In this document: in pieces, positions 14,018 to 20,865 of the stretch
Layout: every line of letters begins with the position of its first letter
Numbering within the stretch: the stretch's first letter is position 1
From: Ga0077527 sp964531455
Lineage (GTDB): Bacteria > Pseudomonadota > Gammaproteobacteria > Burkholderiales > SG8-41
DNA length: 20,865 nucleotides
Assembly: GCA_964531455.1 (NCBI GenBank)
Contig: CAZHFZ010000057.1
Coordinates: 1 to 20,865 of the forward strand
Reading direction: 5' to 3'
The notes under the pieces: generated by a model
What the model saw: the letters and a program-made list of their open reading frames with translations, nothing else
Database searches by the model: none
Told to the model about the DNA's origin: nothing
Position numbers and translations under genes: made by a program

Positions 14018-14773
14018 TCAGAAGGCGAAGCGGCGCATTCCGCCATCGACCGGGATCACCGTGCCGGTAATGTAGCTGCCGCGGGGGGAGGCAAGGAATA
14101 CGGCCAGGGCGGCGATTTCCTCGGGTTCGCCGTAACGGCCCACAGGGATTTCATGCTGTTCTTCATGGGCGCGGAACTCGGGTGAATATTTGCGGCGGAT
14201 CTGTTCGCTCATGATGCGGCCGGGCGCGAGGCAGTTAACGGTGATGCCGTGTTTGCCGACTTTGCGCGACAGACCTTTGGACCAGCCATGGATGGCGGCT
14301 TTGGCCGGCGTCGCTGCGAGCAGTGAATCCGGTTCTGATTTTCCGGACAGGTTGATCACGCGTCCCCAGTTGTTTTTGATCATGTCGGGCAGTACGGCGT
14401 GGGTAAGCTGGCGTACGCGGATGAAGTTGAGGGTCATCACACTTTCCCATTCTTCTTCAGGCGCGTCGATGGGGATCGCCGGGCGGCTGCCGCCGGCACT
14501 GTTGACGAGGATGTCGACGTGGCCCAGCGCTGCACGGGCGGCGTCCGCGAGTTTCTGCGGCGCGCCGTCCTGCATGATGTCGGTTTCGATGATTGCGGGT
14601 GCGATGCCGCCGGCTGCGGTGATTTCCGCCGCCAGTTCCTCGAGCAGATTTTTGCGGCGTGCGGCGATGCACAGCCTTACGCCCTCAGCAGCGAGCATTT
14701 TGGCGATGCAGCGGCCGATGCCCTGGCTGGTGCCGGTGACGAGTGCGGTTTTGCCTTTGAGATTCAGTTCCAT
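14018..14773 (-). CDS. SDR-family oxidoreductase lacking the catalytic Tyr
   Basis: The 251-residue product is a classical SDR by length and by the motifs TGTSQGIG (13-20, cofactor glycine-rich loop), NSAGG (91-95), LNF (115-117) and the C-terminal YITGTVIPVDGG. ATG at 14773 follows AGGAAG with good spacing; the upstream extension to 14818 is rejected. The catalytic YxxxK motif is altered: Lys158 is present in TPAKAAIHGWSKGLS, but the position four residues earlier is Ala154 rather than Tyr. The usual active-site Ser is also displaced (NLSGKSEPDS). I recall betaproteobacterial SDRs of a similar type, annotated as 3-oxoacyl-ACP reductases, that share this change. It may therefore be a distinct subfamily rather than a dead copy. 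It starts 16 bp after hpnD and so probably belongs to the hopanoid operon. Confidence 0.88.
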   Translation of the reverse strand: MELNLKGKTALVTGTSQGIGRCIAKMLAAEGVRLCIAARRKNLLEELAAEITAAGGIAPAIIETDIMQDGAPQKLADAARAALGHVDILVNSAGGSRPAIPIDAPEEEWESVMTLNFIRVRQLTHAVLPDMIKNNWGRVINLSGKSEPDSLLAATPAKAAIHGWSKGLSRKVGKHGITVNCLAPGRIMSEQIRRKYSPEFRAHEEQHEIPVGRYGEPEEIAALAVFLASPRGSYITGTVIPVDGGMRRFAF

Positions 14774-14789
14774 CGACAGTCTTCCTTGT

Positions 14790-15638
14790 TTAGCCTTTGA
14801 TCCAGGTTTTGAACGCAATCCACAGCTTGCGTGCCGGTGGCAGCGCCGTGCGGTGGGTCAGCACGCGGCAGCCGTCGGCGCGGATTTCGTCGAGCAGCGT
14901 ACGGTAAATCGCCGCCATGATAATGCCCGGCAGTTGCGGTTTGCGGTCGGCTGGGGGCAATTTTGCGAATGCCGCATCATAGGTCGCCTGCGCGCGCTCG
15001 ACCTGCCGGGTCATCAATTGCCGGAAGGCGTCGCCGGACTGGACGCTCGCGCTGACATGTACGATCTGCGAGGCTTCGATACCCGCTACGGCGAGTTCAT
15101 CGAGCGGCAGGTAGACGCGGTTGCGGCGCGCGTCTTCACCGACGTCGCGGATGATATTGGTCAACTGGAAAGCGAGTCCGAGTTCTGCGGCGTAATCCAG
15201 GGTGCGTTCGTCGCTGTAGCCGAAGATGCGTGCCGACATCAGGCCGACCACGCCGGCGACGCGGTGGCAGTAAGTCCTCAGCGTGTCAAAGTCCGGATAG
15301 CGGTTGTATTCAAGATCCATGGCCATGCCGTCAATCACCGTCATCAGCAGGTCTTCGGTGATGCCGAAGTCATGTACGACATCGGCCAGAGCGCGTGCGA
15401 CCGGGTGTTGGGCCTTGCCGGTATAAATTTTTGCGACTTCTTCTCGCCACCAGGCCAGTTTGGTACGGGCGACGCCGGGATCGGTGCATTCATCCACCAC
15501 GTCATCGACTTCGCGGCAGTAGGCATACAGCGCGGTGATCGCGCGGCGGCGTTCCTTCGGCAGGAACAGGAAGCTGTAATAGAAGCTGGATCCGCTGCCG
15601 GCGGCTTTGTCCTGACAGTACTGGTGAGGATCGATCAT
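14790..15638 (-). CDS. hpnD: Presqualene diphosphate synthase HpnD
   Basis: HpnD joins two farnesyl diphosphates into presqualene diphosphate, the first committed step to squalene and hopanoids in bacteria that use HpnCDE. The 282-residue length and the two Asp-rich metal-binding motifs fit a squalene/phytoene synthase: DDVVD at 45-49 and DVGED at 165-169, within QLTNIIRDVGEDARRNRVYL. The N-terminal GSSFYYSFLFLPKERRRA matches the HpnD/phytoene-synthase type rather than HpnC. ATG at 15638 overlaps the hpnC stop by four bases (ATGA), implying translational coupling. The expected third gene, hpnE, is not next to it; an SDR gene follows after 16 bp instead. Phytoene synthase is the main alternative, but the HpnC partner argues against it. 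Confidence 0.93.
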   Translation of the reverse strand: MIDPHQYCQDKAAGSGSSFYYSFLFLPKERRRAITALYAYCREVDDVVDECTDPGVARTKLAWWREEVAKIYTGKAQHPVARALADVVHDFGITEDLLMTVIDGMAMDLEYNRYPDFDTLRTYCHRVAGVVGLMSARIFGYSDERTLDYAAELGLAFQLTNIIRDVGEDARRNRVYLPLDELAVAGIEASQIVHVSASVQSGDAFRQLMTRQVERAQATYDAAFAKLPPADRKPQLPGIIMAAIYRTLLDEIRADGCRVLTHRTALPPARKLWIAFKTWIKG

Positions 15639-16468
15639 AACATCAAAGACCGGTACAGCATCAGCGCCCAGTCGGGTTTGGTCAGAACGGGGCGGTGGCG
15701 GAATACGTCGCCGTGCACCGCGGTGATTTTTTCGAGGATGCGGTCGCCGCCGGCGATGATCATGCGCATTTCCATACCGATGCGCCCCTTGAGCACGCGG
15801 CCCAGCGGTCTTCCTGAATACAGCAGTTCACGGGTGCGCCGCACTTCAAAGCTCATCAGATCCTGCCACGTGCCGCCGGTATCACCGGAGGCGATCTGCG
15901 CTTCAGTGACGCCAAGGCGCTGCATGTCGTCTTGCGGGAAATAGACACGGTCTTTTTTCCAGTCAATCGCTACGTCCTGCCAGAAGTTGATCAGTTGCAG
16001 GCTGGTGCAGATGGCGTCGGAGTATTGCAGATTCTGATCACTGGCGGAGCCATACAGATGCAGAAGCAGGCGACCCACCGGATTGGCGGAGCGGCGGCAG
16101 TAGTCCAGCACGCCGGCGTAATCCGCGTAGCGTTTGGTGGTGACGTCCTGGGCAAAGGCCGAGAGCAGGTCGTGGAACAGTTGGATCGGCAGCTTGTATT
16201 CGCGAATCAGTGCGGCCAGATCGGCAAACCAGGGGATGCCCGGCGCCTCGTTGCGTTCAATCCGCTGCAGTTCAAGGGAGAAAGTAGCCAACAGGGCCAG
16301 ACGCTCGGCTTCAGTCAGGTCGCCCTCGTCGGCAAAGTCGTCGGATTCGCGGGCAAAACGATAGATCAGGGCGACCGGGCGCCGCAGCCGGGCCGGCAAC
16401 AAAACGGAGGCAACCGGGAAATTTTCGTAATGGTCGACGGCCACGGGATGCGGAAAAGAGAGTTCCAT
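15635..16468 (-). CDS. hpnC: Hydroxysqualene synthase HpnC
   Basis: HpnC converts presqualene diphosphate to hydroxysqualene. The 277-residue product has the squalene/phytoene synthase fold with Asp-rich motifs DDFAD (43-47) and DVAID (165-169). Its diagnostic opening is HYENFPVASVLLPARLRRPV, and IYRFARESDDFADEGD is typical of HpnC. ATG at 16468 is preferred; an adjacent in-frame TTG one codon upstream is possible. The Shine-Dalgarno sequence is weak. It is the first gene of the leftward operon hpnC-hpnD-SDR-ABM and is divergent from tRNA-Leu/tig. A perfect TATAAT (minus strand, 16532-16527) lies about 60 bp upstream as a possible -10 element. Confidence 0.93.
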   Translation of the reverse strand: MELSFPHPVAVDHYENFPVASVLLPARLRRPVALIYRFARESDDFADEGDLTEAERLALLATFSLELQRIERNEAPGIPWFADLAALIREYKLPIQLFHDLLSAFAQDVTTKRYADYAGVLDYCRRSANPVGRLLLHLYGSASDQNLQYSDAICTSLQLINFWQDVAIDWKKDRVYFPQDDMQRLGVTEAQIASGDTGGTWQDLMSFEVRRTRELLYSGRPLGRVLKGRIGMEMRMIIAGGDRILEKITAVHGDVFRHRPVLTKPDWALMLYRSLML

Positions 16469-16526
16469 CAAGGGCTTGGCTTATTTTTCGGGTGCAGATG
16501 CCAGCCTGGGGCCTTGTTAGGGAGCA

Positions 16527-16532
16527 ATTATA
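16527..16532 (-). promoter_or_regulatory. Candidate -10 element (TATAAT) for the hpnC operon
   Basis: On the minus strand a perfect TATAAT lies about 60 bp before the hpnC ATG. No consensus -35 sits at 16-18 bp (CTTTTG at 17 bp), although TTGCAA occurs at 14 bp. The call rests on the -10 alone. Confidence 0.35.
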
Positions 16533-16609
16533 TTACAATCAAAGGGTTGCAAAAGATGCCGATAACGGCAGAAGCAGGCGCTAGCAGGCCCGGGCGCCGT
16601 TGTTGCAGC

Positions 16610-16694
<85 letters not shown>

Positions 16695-16728
16695 GGGCGC
16701 TACGGATAAACTCAATAGGGAATTTTCG

Positions 16729-18039
16729 ATGCAAGCGAATTTGGAAACGCTGGGTTCTCTCCAGCGCAAGCTGAACATTACCGTGCCGATGGCTGATATC
16801 GACAGCGAGATTGAATCTCGCCTGAAGCGGCTGTCGCGCACCGTCAAACTGGCCGGATTCCGGCCCGGCAAGGTGCCGTTCAAGGTTGTGGTCCAGCAGT
16901 TCGGCCCTCAGGTCCGCCAGGAGGTTTTGGGCGATACCCTTCAGAAAAGCTTCGGTGATGCCGTTACACAACAGAATCTGCGTGTTGCCGGCTATCCGAA
17001 ATTCGATGCGGCGCCGCCGGCTGATGGCGCCAGCGAGTTTCTCTACAGCGCTACCTTCGAGGTTTACCCCGAGGTAGTGGTGGGTGATGTATCCAAGGCC
17101 AGTGTGTCTCGCGTAACCCTGGAAATATCGGAGGCCGAGATCGACAAGACGCTCGACATCATGCGCAAGCAGCGTGTGAGTTATGAGGCGGCGGATCGTG
17201 CTGCGGAAAACGGCGACCGGGTCACGATGGATTACGTCGGCACGATTGACGGCGTGGAGTTTGCCGGCGGCAAGGCCGAAGACCAGAGCGTGGTGCTGGG
17301 TGACGGTCGATTCCTGCCGGAGTTCGAAAAGAGCCTGCCGGGCATGAAGGCCGGCGACAGCAAGAAGTTCGACCTGAAGTTCCCGGATGATTACGCCGGC
17401 AAGGAAGTGGCGGGCAAGACCGCGGTATTCGAGGTCAAGGTCAAGGCGGTTGCTGCACCGAAGCTGCCGGCGATTGACGCGGAGTTTGCGAAGAGCCTTG
17501 GCGTCGCGGATGGTGATATTGCCAAGATGCGTGCGGAAGTCCGCGGCAACCTCGAGCGCGAGGTCAAGGCCCGCTTGAAAGCGAAGACCAAGGAGCGCGT
17601 GATGGATGCGCTGCTGGCTGTAACGAATATTGAAGTGCCGAAGGCGCTGGTCGAGATGGAAATTGAACGGCTGCAGGGAATGGCCCGGCAGGATCTGGCC
17701 GCCCGGGGTATTCCGGTCAACGAGAACATCCCGCTGCCCGCCGACATTTTCGAGAAGCAGGCGCAGCGTCGAGTCAGCCTTGGCCTGATTCTTGGTGAAG
17801 TGGTTCGCGGCAATAGCCTGCATGCCAAGCCGGAGCAGGTGCGGGCCGCTGTGGAAGAGCAGGCGCAGAGCTATGAGCATCCGCAGGAAGTGGTGAAATG
17901 GTTTTACCAGTCGCAGGAACGGCTCCGCGATATCGAGTCGGTTGTGCTTGAGGAGAACGTGGTGGCCTGGGCGCTGTCGACCGCGAAAGTCGAGGACGAG
18001 GCCGTGACGTTCGATGATTTGATGGGGAATGCAAAATGA
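16729..18039 (+). CDS. tig: Trigger factor, ribosome-associated chaperone and peptidyl-prolyl isomerase
   Basis: Trigger factor binds nascent chains at the ribosome exit tunnel and accelerates prolyl isomerisation. The 436-residue length is normal. The N-terminal ribosome-binding domain has the signature GFRPGKVP at 43-50. The central FKBP-type PPIase domain (roughly residues 150-245) begins after EAADRAAENGDRVTMDYVG and includes FLPEFEKSLPGMKAGD. The C-terminal helical arms follow. ATG at 16729 is preceded by AGGGAA at acceptable spacing; the frame is open further upstream through the tRNA but that is rejected. The stop overlaps clpP by four bases (ATGA). Cotranscription with the upstream tRNA-Leu is likely, since only 34 bp separate them. 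Confidence 0.97.
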   Translation: MQANLETLGSLQRKLNITVPMADIDSEIESRLKRLSRTVKLAGFRPGKVPFKVVVQQFGPQVRQEVLGDTLQKSFGDAVTQQNLRVAGYPKFDAAPPADGASEFLYSATFEVYPEVVVGDVSKASVSRVTLEISEAEIDKTLDIMRKQRVSYEAADRAAENGDRVTMDYVGTIDGVEFAGGKAEDQSVVLGDGRFLPEFEKSLPGMKAGDSKKFDLKFPDDYAGKEVAGKTAVFEVKVKAVAAPKLPAIDAEFAKSLGVADGDIAKMRAEVRGNLEREVKARLKAKTKERVMDALLAVTNIEVPKALVEMEIERLQGMARQDLAARGIPVNENIPLPADIFEKQAQRRVSLGLILGEVVRGNSLHAKPEQVRAAVEEQAQSYEHPQEVVKWFYQSQERLRDIESVVLEENVVAWALSTAKVEDEAVTFDDLMGNAK

Positions 18040-18677
18040 CGGGTTTCATTGAGCCATACGCCATGCAGGAGCCGCAGGGGCTCGGCATGGTGCCGATGGT
18101 GATCGAGCAGAGCGGTCGTGGCGAACGCGCCTATGACATTTATTCGCGCCTGCTGAAGGAGCGGGTGGTGTTCCTGGTCGGCCCGGTCAATGACGTGACG
18201 GCCAACCTGATCATCGCCCAGTTGCTGTTCCTGGAGTCGGAAAATCCGGACAAGGACATCTCTTTCTACATCAATTCTCCCGGCGGTTCGGTAACGGCCG
18301 GCCTGGCGATTTACGACACCATGCAGTTCATCAAGCCGGATGTGTCGACGCTGTGCGTCGGTCAGGCGGCGAGCATGGGGGCGCTGCTGCTGACTGCAGG
18401 CGCCAAGGGCAAGCGTTTCTGCCTGCCCAACTCGCGGGTGATGATTCATCAGCCGATGGGCGGTTTCCAGGGGCAGGCTTCGGACATCGAGATCCATGCC
18501 AAGGAAATCCTCTATCTGAAGGCCAAGCTCAACGCGATTCTTGCGAAACACTCGGGCAAGGATGTTGCAGAGATCGAAAAAGACACCGATCGCGACAACT
18601 TCCTTTCAGCCGAGCAGGCGGTAAACTACGGTCTGCTGGACCGCGTACTGACCACGCGTGCGGATGCTGGCGGCTGA
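18036..18677 (+). CDS. clpP: ATP-dependent Clp protease proteolytic subunit
   Basis: ClpP forms the tetradecameric serine protease chamber that degrades substrates unfolded by ClpX or ClpA. The 213-residue product has the full catalytic triad: Ser113 in GQAASMGALLL, His138 in RVMIHQPMGG, and Asp187 in TDRDNF. These match E. coli Ser111/His136/Asp185 as I recall them, with a two-residue offset. The first 15-20 residues are a likely self-cleaved propeptide. ATG 18036 overlaps the tig stop (ATGA), implying translational coupling. clpX follows after 83 bp. Confidence 0.97.
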   Translation: MTGFIEPYAMQEPQGLGMVPMVIEQSGRGERAYDIYSRLLKERVVFLVGPVNDVTANLIIAQLLFLESENPDKDISFYINSPGGSVTAGLAIYDTMQFIKPDVSTLCVGQAASMGALLLTAGAKGKRFCLPNSRVMIHQPMGGFQGQASDIEIHAKEILYLKAKLNAILAKHSGKDVAEIEKDTDRDNFLSAEQAVNYGLLDRVLTTRADAGG

Positions 18678-18760
18678 CGGACGGCATGAATTGTTGTGGT
18701 TGCAGGCGGTCAAAGATTAACGCAGTACAAAGCGACAACAGTGGATAAAGGGTTGCAGGC

Positions 18761-20029
18761 ATGACGGAAAAAGTGAGCGGTGAAAAGCTTCTGTACTGCT
18801 CGTTCTGCGGAAAGAGCCAGCACGAGGTGCGCAAGCTCATCGCAGGGCCGTCAGTGTTCATATGCGATGAATGCATCGAGCTGTGCAATGACATCATCCG
18901 CGAAGAAACGCAGAGTGGTGATGCGGCCAAGGGCGCCAAGTCCGACCTGCCGGTGCCGCATGAAATCCGGGACATTCTCAATCAATATGTGATTGGCCAG
19001 GATGTTGCCAAGCGGATTCTTGCCGTCGCGGTTTACAACCACTACAAGCGACTGCGCAACGTCGGCAAGACTGACGATGTCGAGCTGGCAAAATCGAACA
19101 TTCTGCTGGTCGGTCCGACCGGTTCCGGCAAGACGCTCCTGGCGCAGACGCTGGCACGGCTGCTGAATGTGCCTTTTGTGATGGCGGATGCAACGACGCT
19201 GACCGAGGCGGGCTATGTCGGCGAGGACGTCGAGAACATCATCCAGAAGCTGCTGCAGAAGTGCGACTACGACGTCGAGAAGGCGCAGCGCGGGATTGTT
19301 TATATTGACGAGATCGACAAGATTTCGCGCAAATCTGACAACCCGTCGATTACCCGCGACGTGTCGGGCGAGGGTGTGCAGCAGGCTTTGCTGAAATTGA
19401 TCGAAGGCACCATTGCCTCGGTGCCGCCCCAGGGCGGCCGCAAGCATCCGAACCAGGAGTTCGTGCAGGTCGATACGACCAACATCCTGTTCATCTGCGG
19501 CGGCGCGTTTGATGGCCTCGACAAGGTGATCCGTGCCCGTTCGGAGAAAAGCGGCATCGGTTTCGGTGCGGATGTACGCAGCAAGGAAAACCGCAAGGAC
19601 ATCGCGATGGTGCTGCGCGACTGTCAGCCGGAAGACCTGATCAAGTTCGGTTTGATTCCGGAATTCGTCGGTCGTCTGCCGGTGGTGGCCACGCTCGCCG
19701 AGCTGGACGAGACTGCGCTGATCGAAATCCTGACGCAACCGAAAAACGCGCTGCTCAAGCAGTTCCAGAAAATGTTCAGCATGGAAGGCGTTGAACTGGA
19801 AGTGCGTGAAGCCGCACTGAAAGCGATTTCCCGCAAGGCGCTGGAACGCAAGACCGGCGCCCGCGGCCTGCGCTCGATTCTCGAGCACACGCTGCTGAAC
19901 ACGATGTTTGACCTGCCGTCGATGGAAAACGTCGTCAAGGTTGTTGTCGACGAAGGCACCATCATCAGCGACGCAGCGCCGTTGCTCATCTACTCGGACC
20001 AGCCCAAAGTTGCCGGATCATCCGTCTGA
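18761..20029 (+). CDS. clpX: ClpX, ATP-dependent unfoldase subunit of ClpXP
   Basis: ClpX is the AAA+ hexamer that recognises tagged or folded substrates and threads them into ClpP. The 422-residue length is standard. The N-terminal zinc-binding domain has Cys13, Cys16, Cys35 and Cys38 (YCSFCGKSQ, FICDEC). Walker A is GPTGSGKT (118-125), the pore loop GYVG is at 151-154, and Walker B is VYIDE (180-184). An RKH loop follows (GGRKHPNQ), along with the usual sensor regions. ATG 18761 is preceded by AGGG/GCAGGC at loose spacing. It lies 83 bp downstream of clpP, probably in the same transcription unit, though a promoter in that gap cannot be excluded. Confidence 0.97.
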   Translation: MTEKVSGEKLLYCSFCGKSQHEVRKLIAGPSVFICDECIELCNDIIREETQSGDAAKGAKSDLPVPHEIRDILNQYVIGQDVAKRILAVAVYNHYKRLRNVGKTDDVELAKSNILLVGPTGSGKTLLAQTLARLLNVPFVMADATTLTEAGYVGEDVENIIQKLLQKCDYDVEKAQRGIVYIDEIDKISRKSDNPSITRDVSGEGVQQALLKLIEGTIASVPPQGGRKHPNQEFVQVDTTNILFICGGAFDGLDKVIRARSEKSGIGFGADVRSKENRKDIAMVLRDCQPEDLIKFGLIPEFVGRLPVVATLAELDETALIEILTQPKNALLKQFQKMFSMEGVELEVREAALKAISRKALERKTGARGLRSILEHTLLNTMFDLPSMENVVKVVVDEGTIISDAAPLLIYSDQPKVAGSSV

Positions 20030-20129
20030 CCGGAGGCGGGTGATTCAGGCCCGCGCAGCTGTTTTGAAATCCGGCAATGACGGTATGGGAGCGGTTTCCC
20101 CGCTTTCGTGGGATGATTTGCGCGTGGCG

Positions 20130-20154
20130 CTTGAATTGTCGGCGCCCGCCCCAA
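20130..20154 (+). promoter_or_regulatory. Candidate heat-shock (sigma-32/RpoH) promoter of lon
   Basis: CTTGAA (20130-20135) is followed after exactly 13 bases by CCCCAA (20149-20154). This closely matches the RpoH consensus CTTGAA-N13/14-CCCCAT, with one mismatch in the -10 half. It lies 34 bp before the lon ATG, so transcription would begin about 25 bp upstream of the start codon. In E. coli lon is a known sigma-32 regulon member. No comparable site was found upstream of tig or in the clpP-clpX gap. Confidence 0.7.
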
Positions 20155-20188
20155 GCTCCAATTATGTTGAAACTCTCAGGTGACCCCG

Positions 20189-20865
20189 ATGAATGACCAA
20201 ATCAGTAATGAAAACAGCAAGTTGGAAATGCCGCTGCTCCCCTTGAGGGATGTTGTGGTGTTCCCGCACATGGTCATTCCCCTGTTTGTGGGACGGCCGA
20301 AGTCGATTAAAGCCCTGGAAACCGCGATGGAAGCGGGTAAAAGCATCGTGCTGGTGGCGCAGAAATCCGCCGCCAAGGACGAGCCCTCGCCTGAAGATCT
20401 GTATGACGTCGGCAGCATTGCCAACATCCTGCAGATGCTGAAACTGCCGGACGGCACCGTGAAGGTGCTGGTCGAAGGCAGCCAGCGTGCGCGCATCCAC
20501 AGCATTGAAGACGTCAAAACGCACTTCACCGTGCAGGTGACGCCGATTGCCAGTGAGCCGGACACGGACAGCGAAACCGAAGCCATGCGGCGGACGATGA
20601 TCCAGCAGTTCGACCAGTACGTGAAGCTGAACAAAAAGATTCCGCCTGAAATCCTGACCTCGCTCGCCGGTATTGACGAAGCGGGCCGTCTGGCGGATAC
20701 CATCGCCGCACACCTGCCGCTCAAACTGGAGCAGAAGCAGGAAGTGCTGGAGATGACCAGCGTCAAGCAGCGCCTTGAACACCTGCTGAAGGTGGTCGAG
20801 GGCGAACTCGACATCCTGCAGGTGGAGAAGCGCATCCGTGGCCGCGTCAAGCGCCAGATGGAGAA
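20189..20865 (+). CDS. lon: ATP-dependent Lon protease, N-terminal part
   Basis: Only the first 225 residues are in the window; the frame runs off the right edge. The start is ATG 20189, five bases after AGGTGA. The LON substrate-binding domain begins with LPLLPLRDVVVFPHMVIPLF-type sequence (here EMPLLPLRDVVVFPHMVIPL), the Lon hallmark. ILQMLKLPDGTVKVLVEGSQ and the helical linker ending VEKRIRGRVKRQME are also characteristic. The AAA+ and serine/lysine protease domains lie beyond the window. Lon degrades misfolded and regulatory proteins in the cytoplasm. The order clpP-clpX-lon is conserved in proteobacteria. A sigma-32-like promoter lies directly upstream. Confidence 0.97.
   Translation, partial: MNDQISNENSKLEMPLLPLRDVVVFPHMVIPLFVGRPKSIKALETAMEAGKSIVLVAQKSAAKDEPSPEDLYDVGSIANILQMLKLPDGTVKVLVEGSQRARIHSIEDVKTHFTVQVTPIASEPDTDSETEAMRRTMIQQFDQYVKLNKKIPPEILTSLAGIDEAGRLADTIAAHLPLKLEQKQEVLEMTSVKQRLEHLLKVVEGELDILQVEKRIRGRVKRQME

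Noticed and set aside
14190..15944. A 584-codon plus-strand open frame
   Set aside because: It is antisense to the SDR, hpnD and part of hpnC, which all have clear families. The high GC explains long antisense frames, and the translation has no domain features.
18851..19888. A 345-codon minus-strand open frame
   Set aside because: It is antisense to clpX, rich in Leu, Gln, Arg and His in the way of shadow frames, with no start signal.
20036..20070. A terminator after clpX
   Set aside because: GCGGG/CCCGC gives only a 5-bp stem with a 9-base loop and a distant short T-run, too weak to call.

Overview
The window looks like the chromosome of a betaproteobacterium, most likely Burkholderiales-like. 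The reasons are high GC almost throughout, two orphan Bug/TctC-type solute receptors within 6 kb, a hopanoid-type hpnC-hpnD pair, and the order tRNA-Leu, tig, clpP, clpX, lon. No phage, plasmid, insertion-sequence transposase, rRNA or CRISPR array is visible. Genus cannot be read from the sequence.

Layout. 1-1337 (minus): the N-terminal part of a PrpF/GalD-type isomerase, preceded by an EamA/DMT permease. 1338-1775: no credible gene, but a dispersed intergenic repeat with a perfect 14-bp hairpin. 1776-5037 (minus): a chlorite-dismutase-family heme-type protein, a DUF3617 periplasmic protein, a two-TM membrane protein, a Bug receptor (TTG start) and an AT-richer, DpnI-like PD-(D/E)XK nuclease gene that stops at the edge of the repeat. 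5324-9055 (plus): an NHL beta-propeller protein, a GC-rich multi-hairpin repeat, a GMC flavin oxidoreductase and a second Bug receptor (GTG start) followed by a hairpin terminator. 9330-11867 (plus): a 57-residue exported Lys/Ala-rich protein with its own terminator, then a translationally coupled TPR protein and HupE/UreJ-type membrane protein carrying an EF-hand loop. 11872-16468 (minus): hpnC, hpnD, an atypical SDR without the catalytic Tyr, an ABM-domain protein and a YbaL/Kef-type antiporter. 16610-20865 (plus): tRNA-Leu(UAG), tig, clpP, clpX and the start of lon, the last preceded by a good heat-shock (sigma-32) promoter match.

How the genes work together. The right end is a protein quality-control block: a nascent-chain chaperone, the ClpXP protease and the Lon protease. 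hpnC and hpnD make hydroxysqualene from farnesyl diphosphate for hopanoids, but the usual third gene hpnE is absent and an SDR/ABM pair sits in its place. The left half is catabolic and accessory in flavour (PrpF/GalD isomerase, GMC oxidase, beta-propeller protein, two orphan binding proteins), with no complete pathway visible. The least ordinary pieces are the solitary DpnI-like nuclease, the Tyr-less SDR and the exported lysine-rich peptide. None amounts to a proven new system from sequence alone. Several genes start with GTG or TTG, so starts were chosen by ribosome-binding site and by family alignment.
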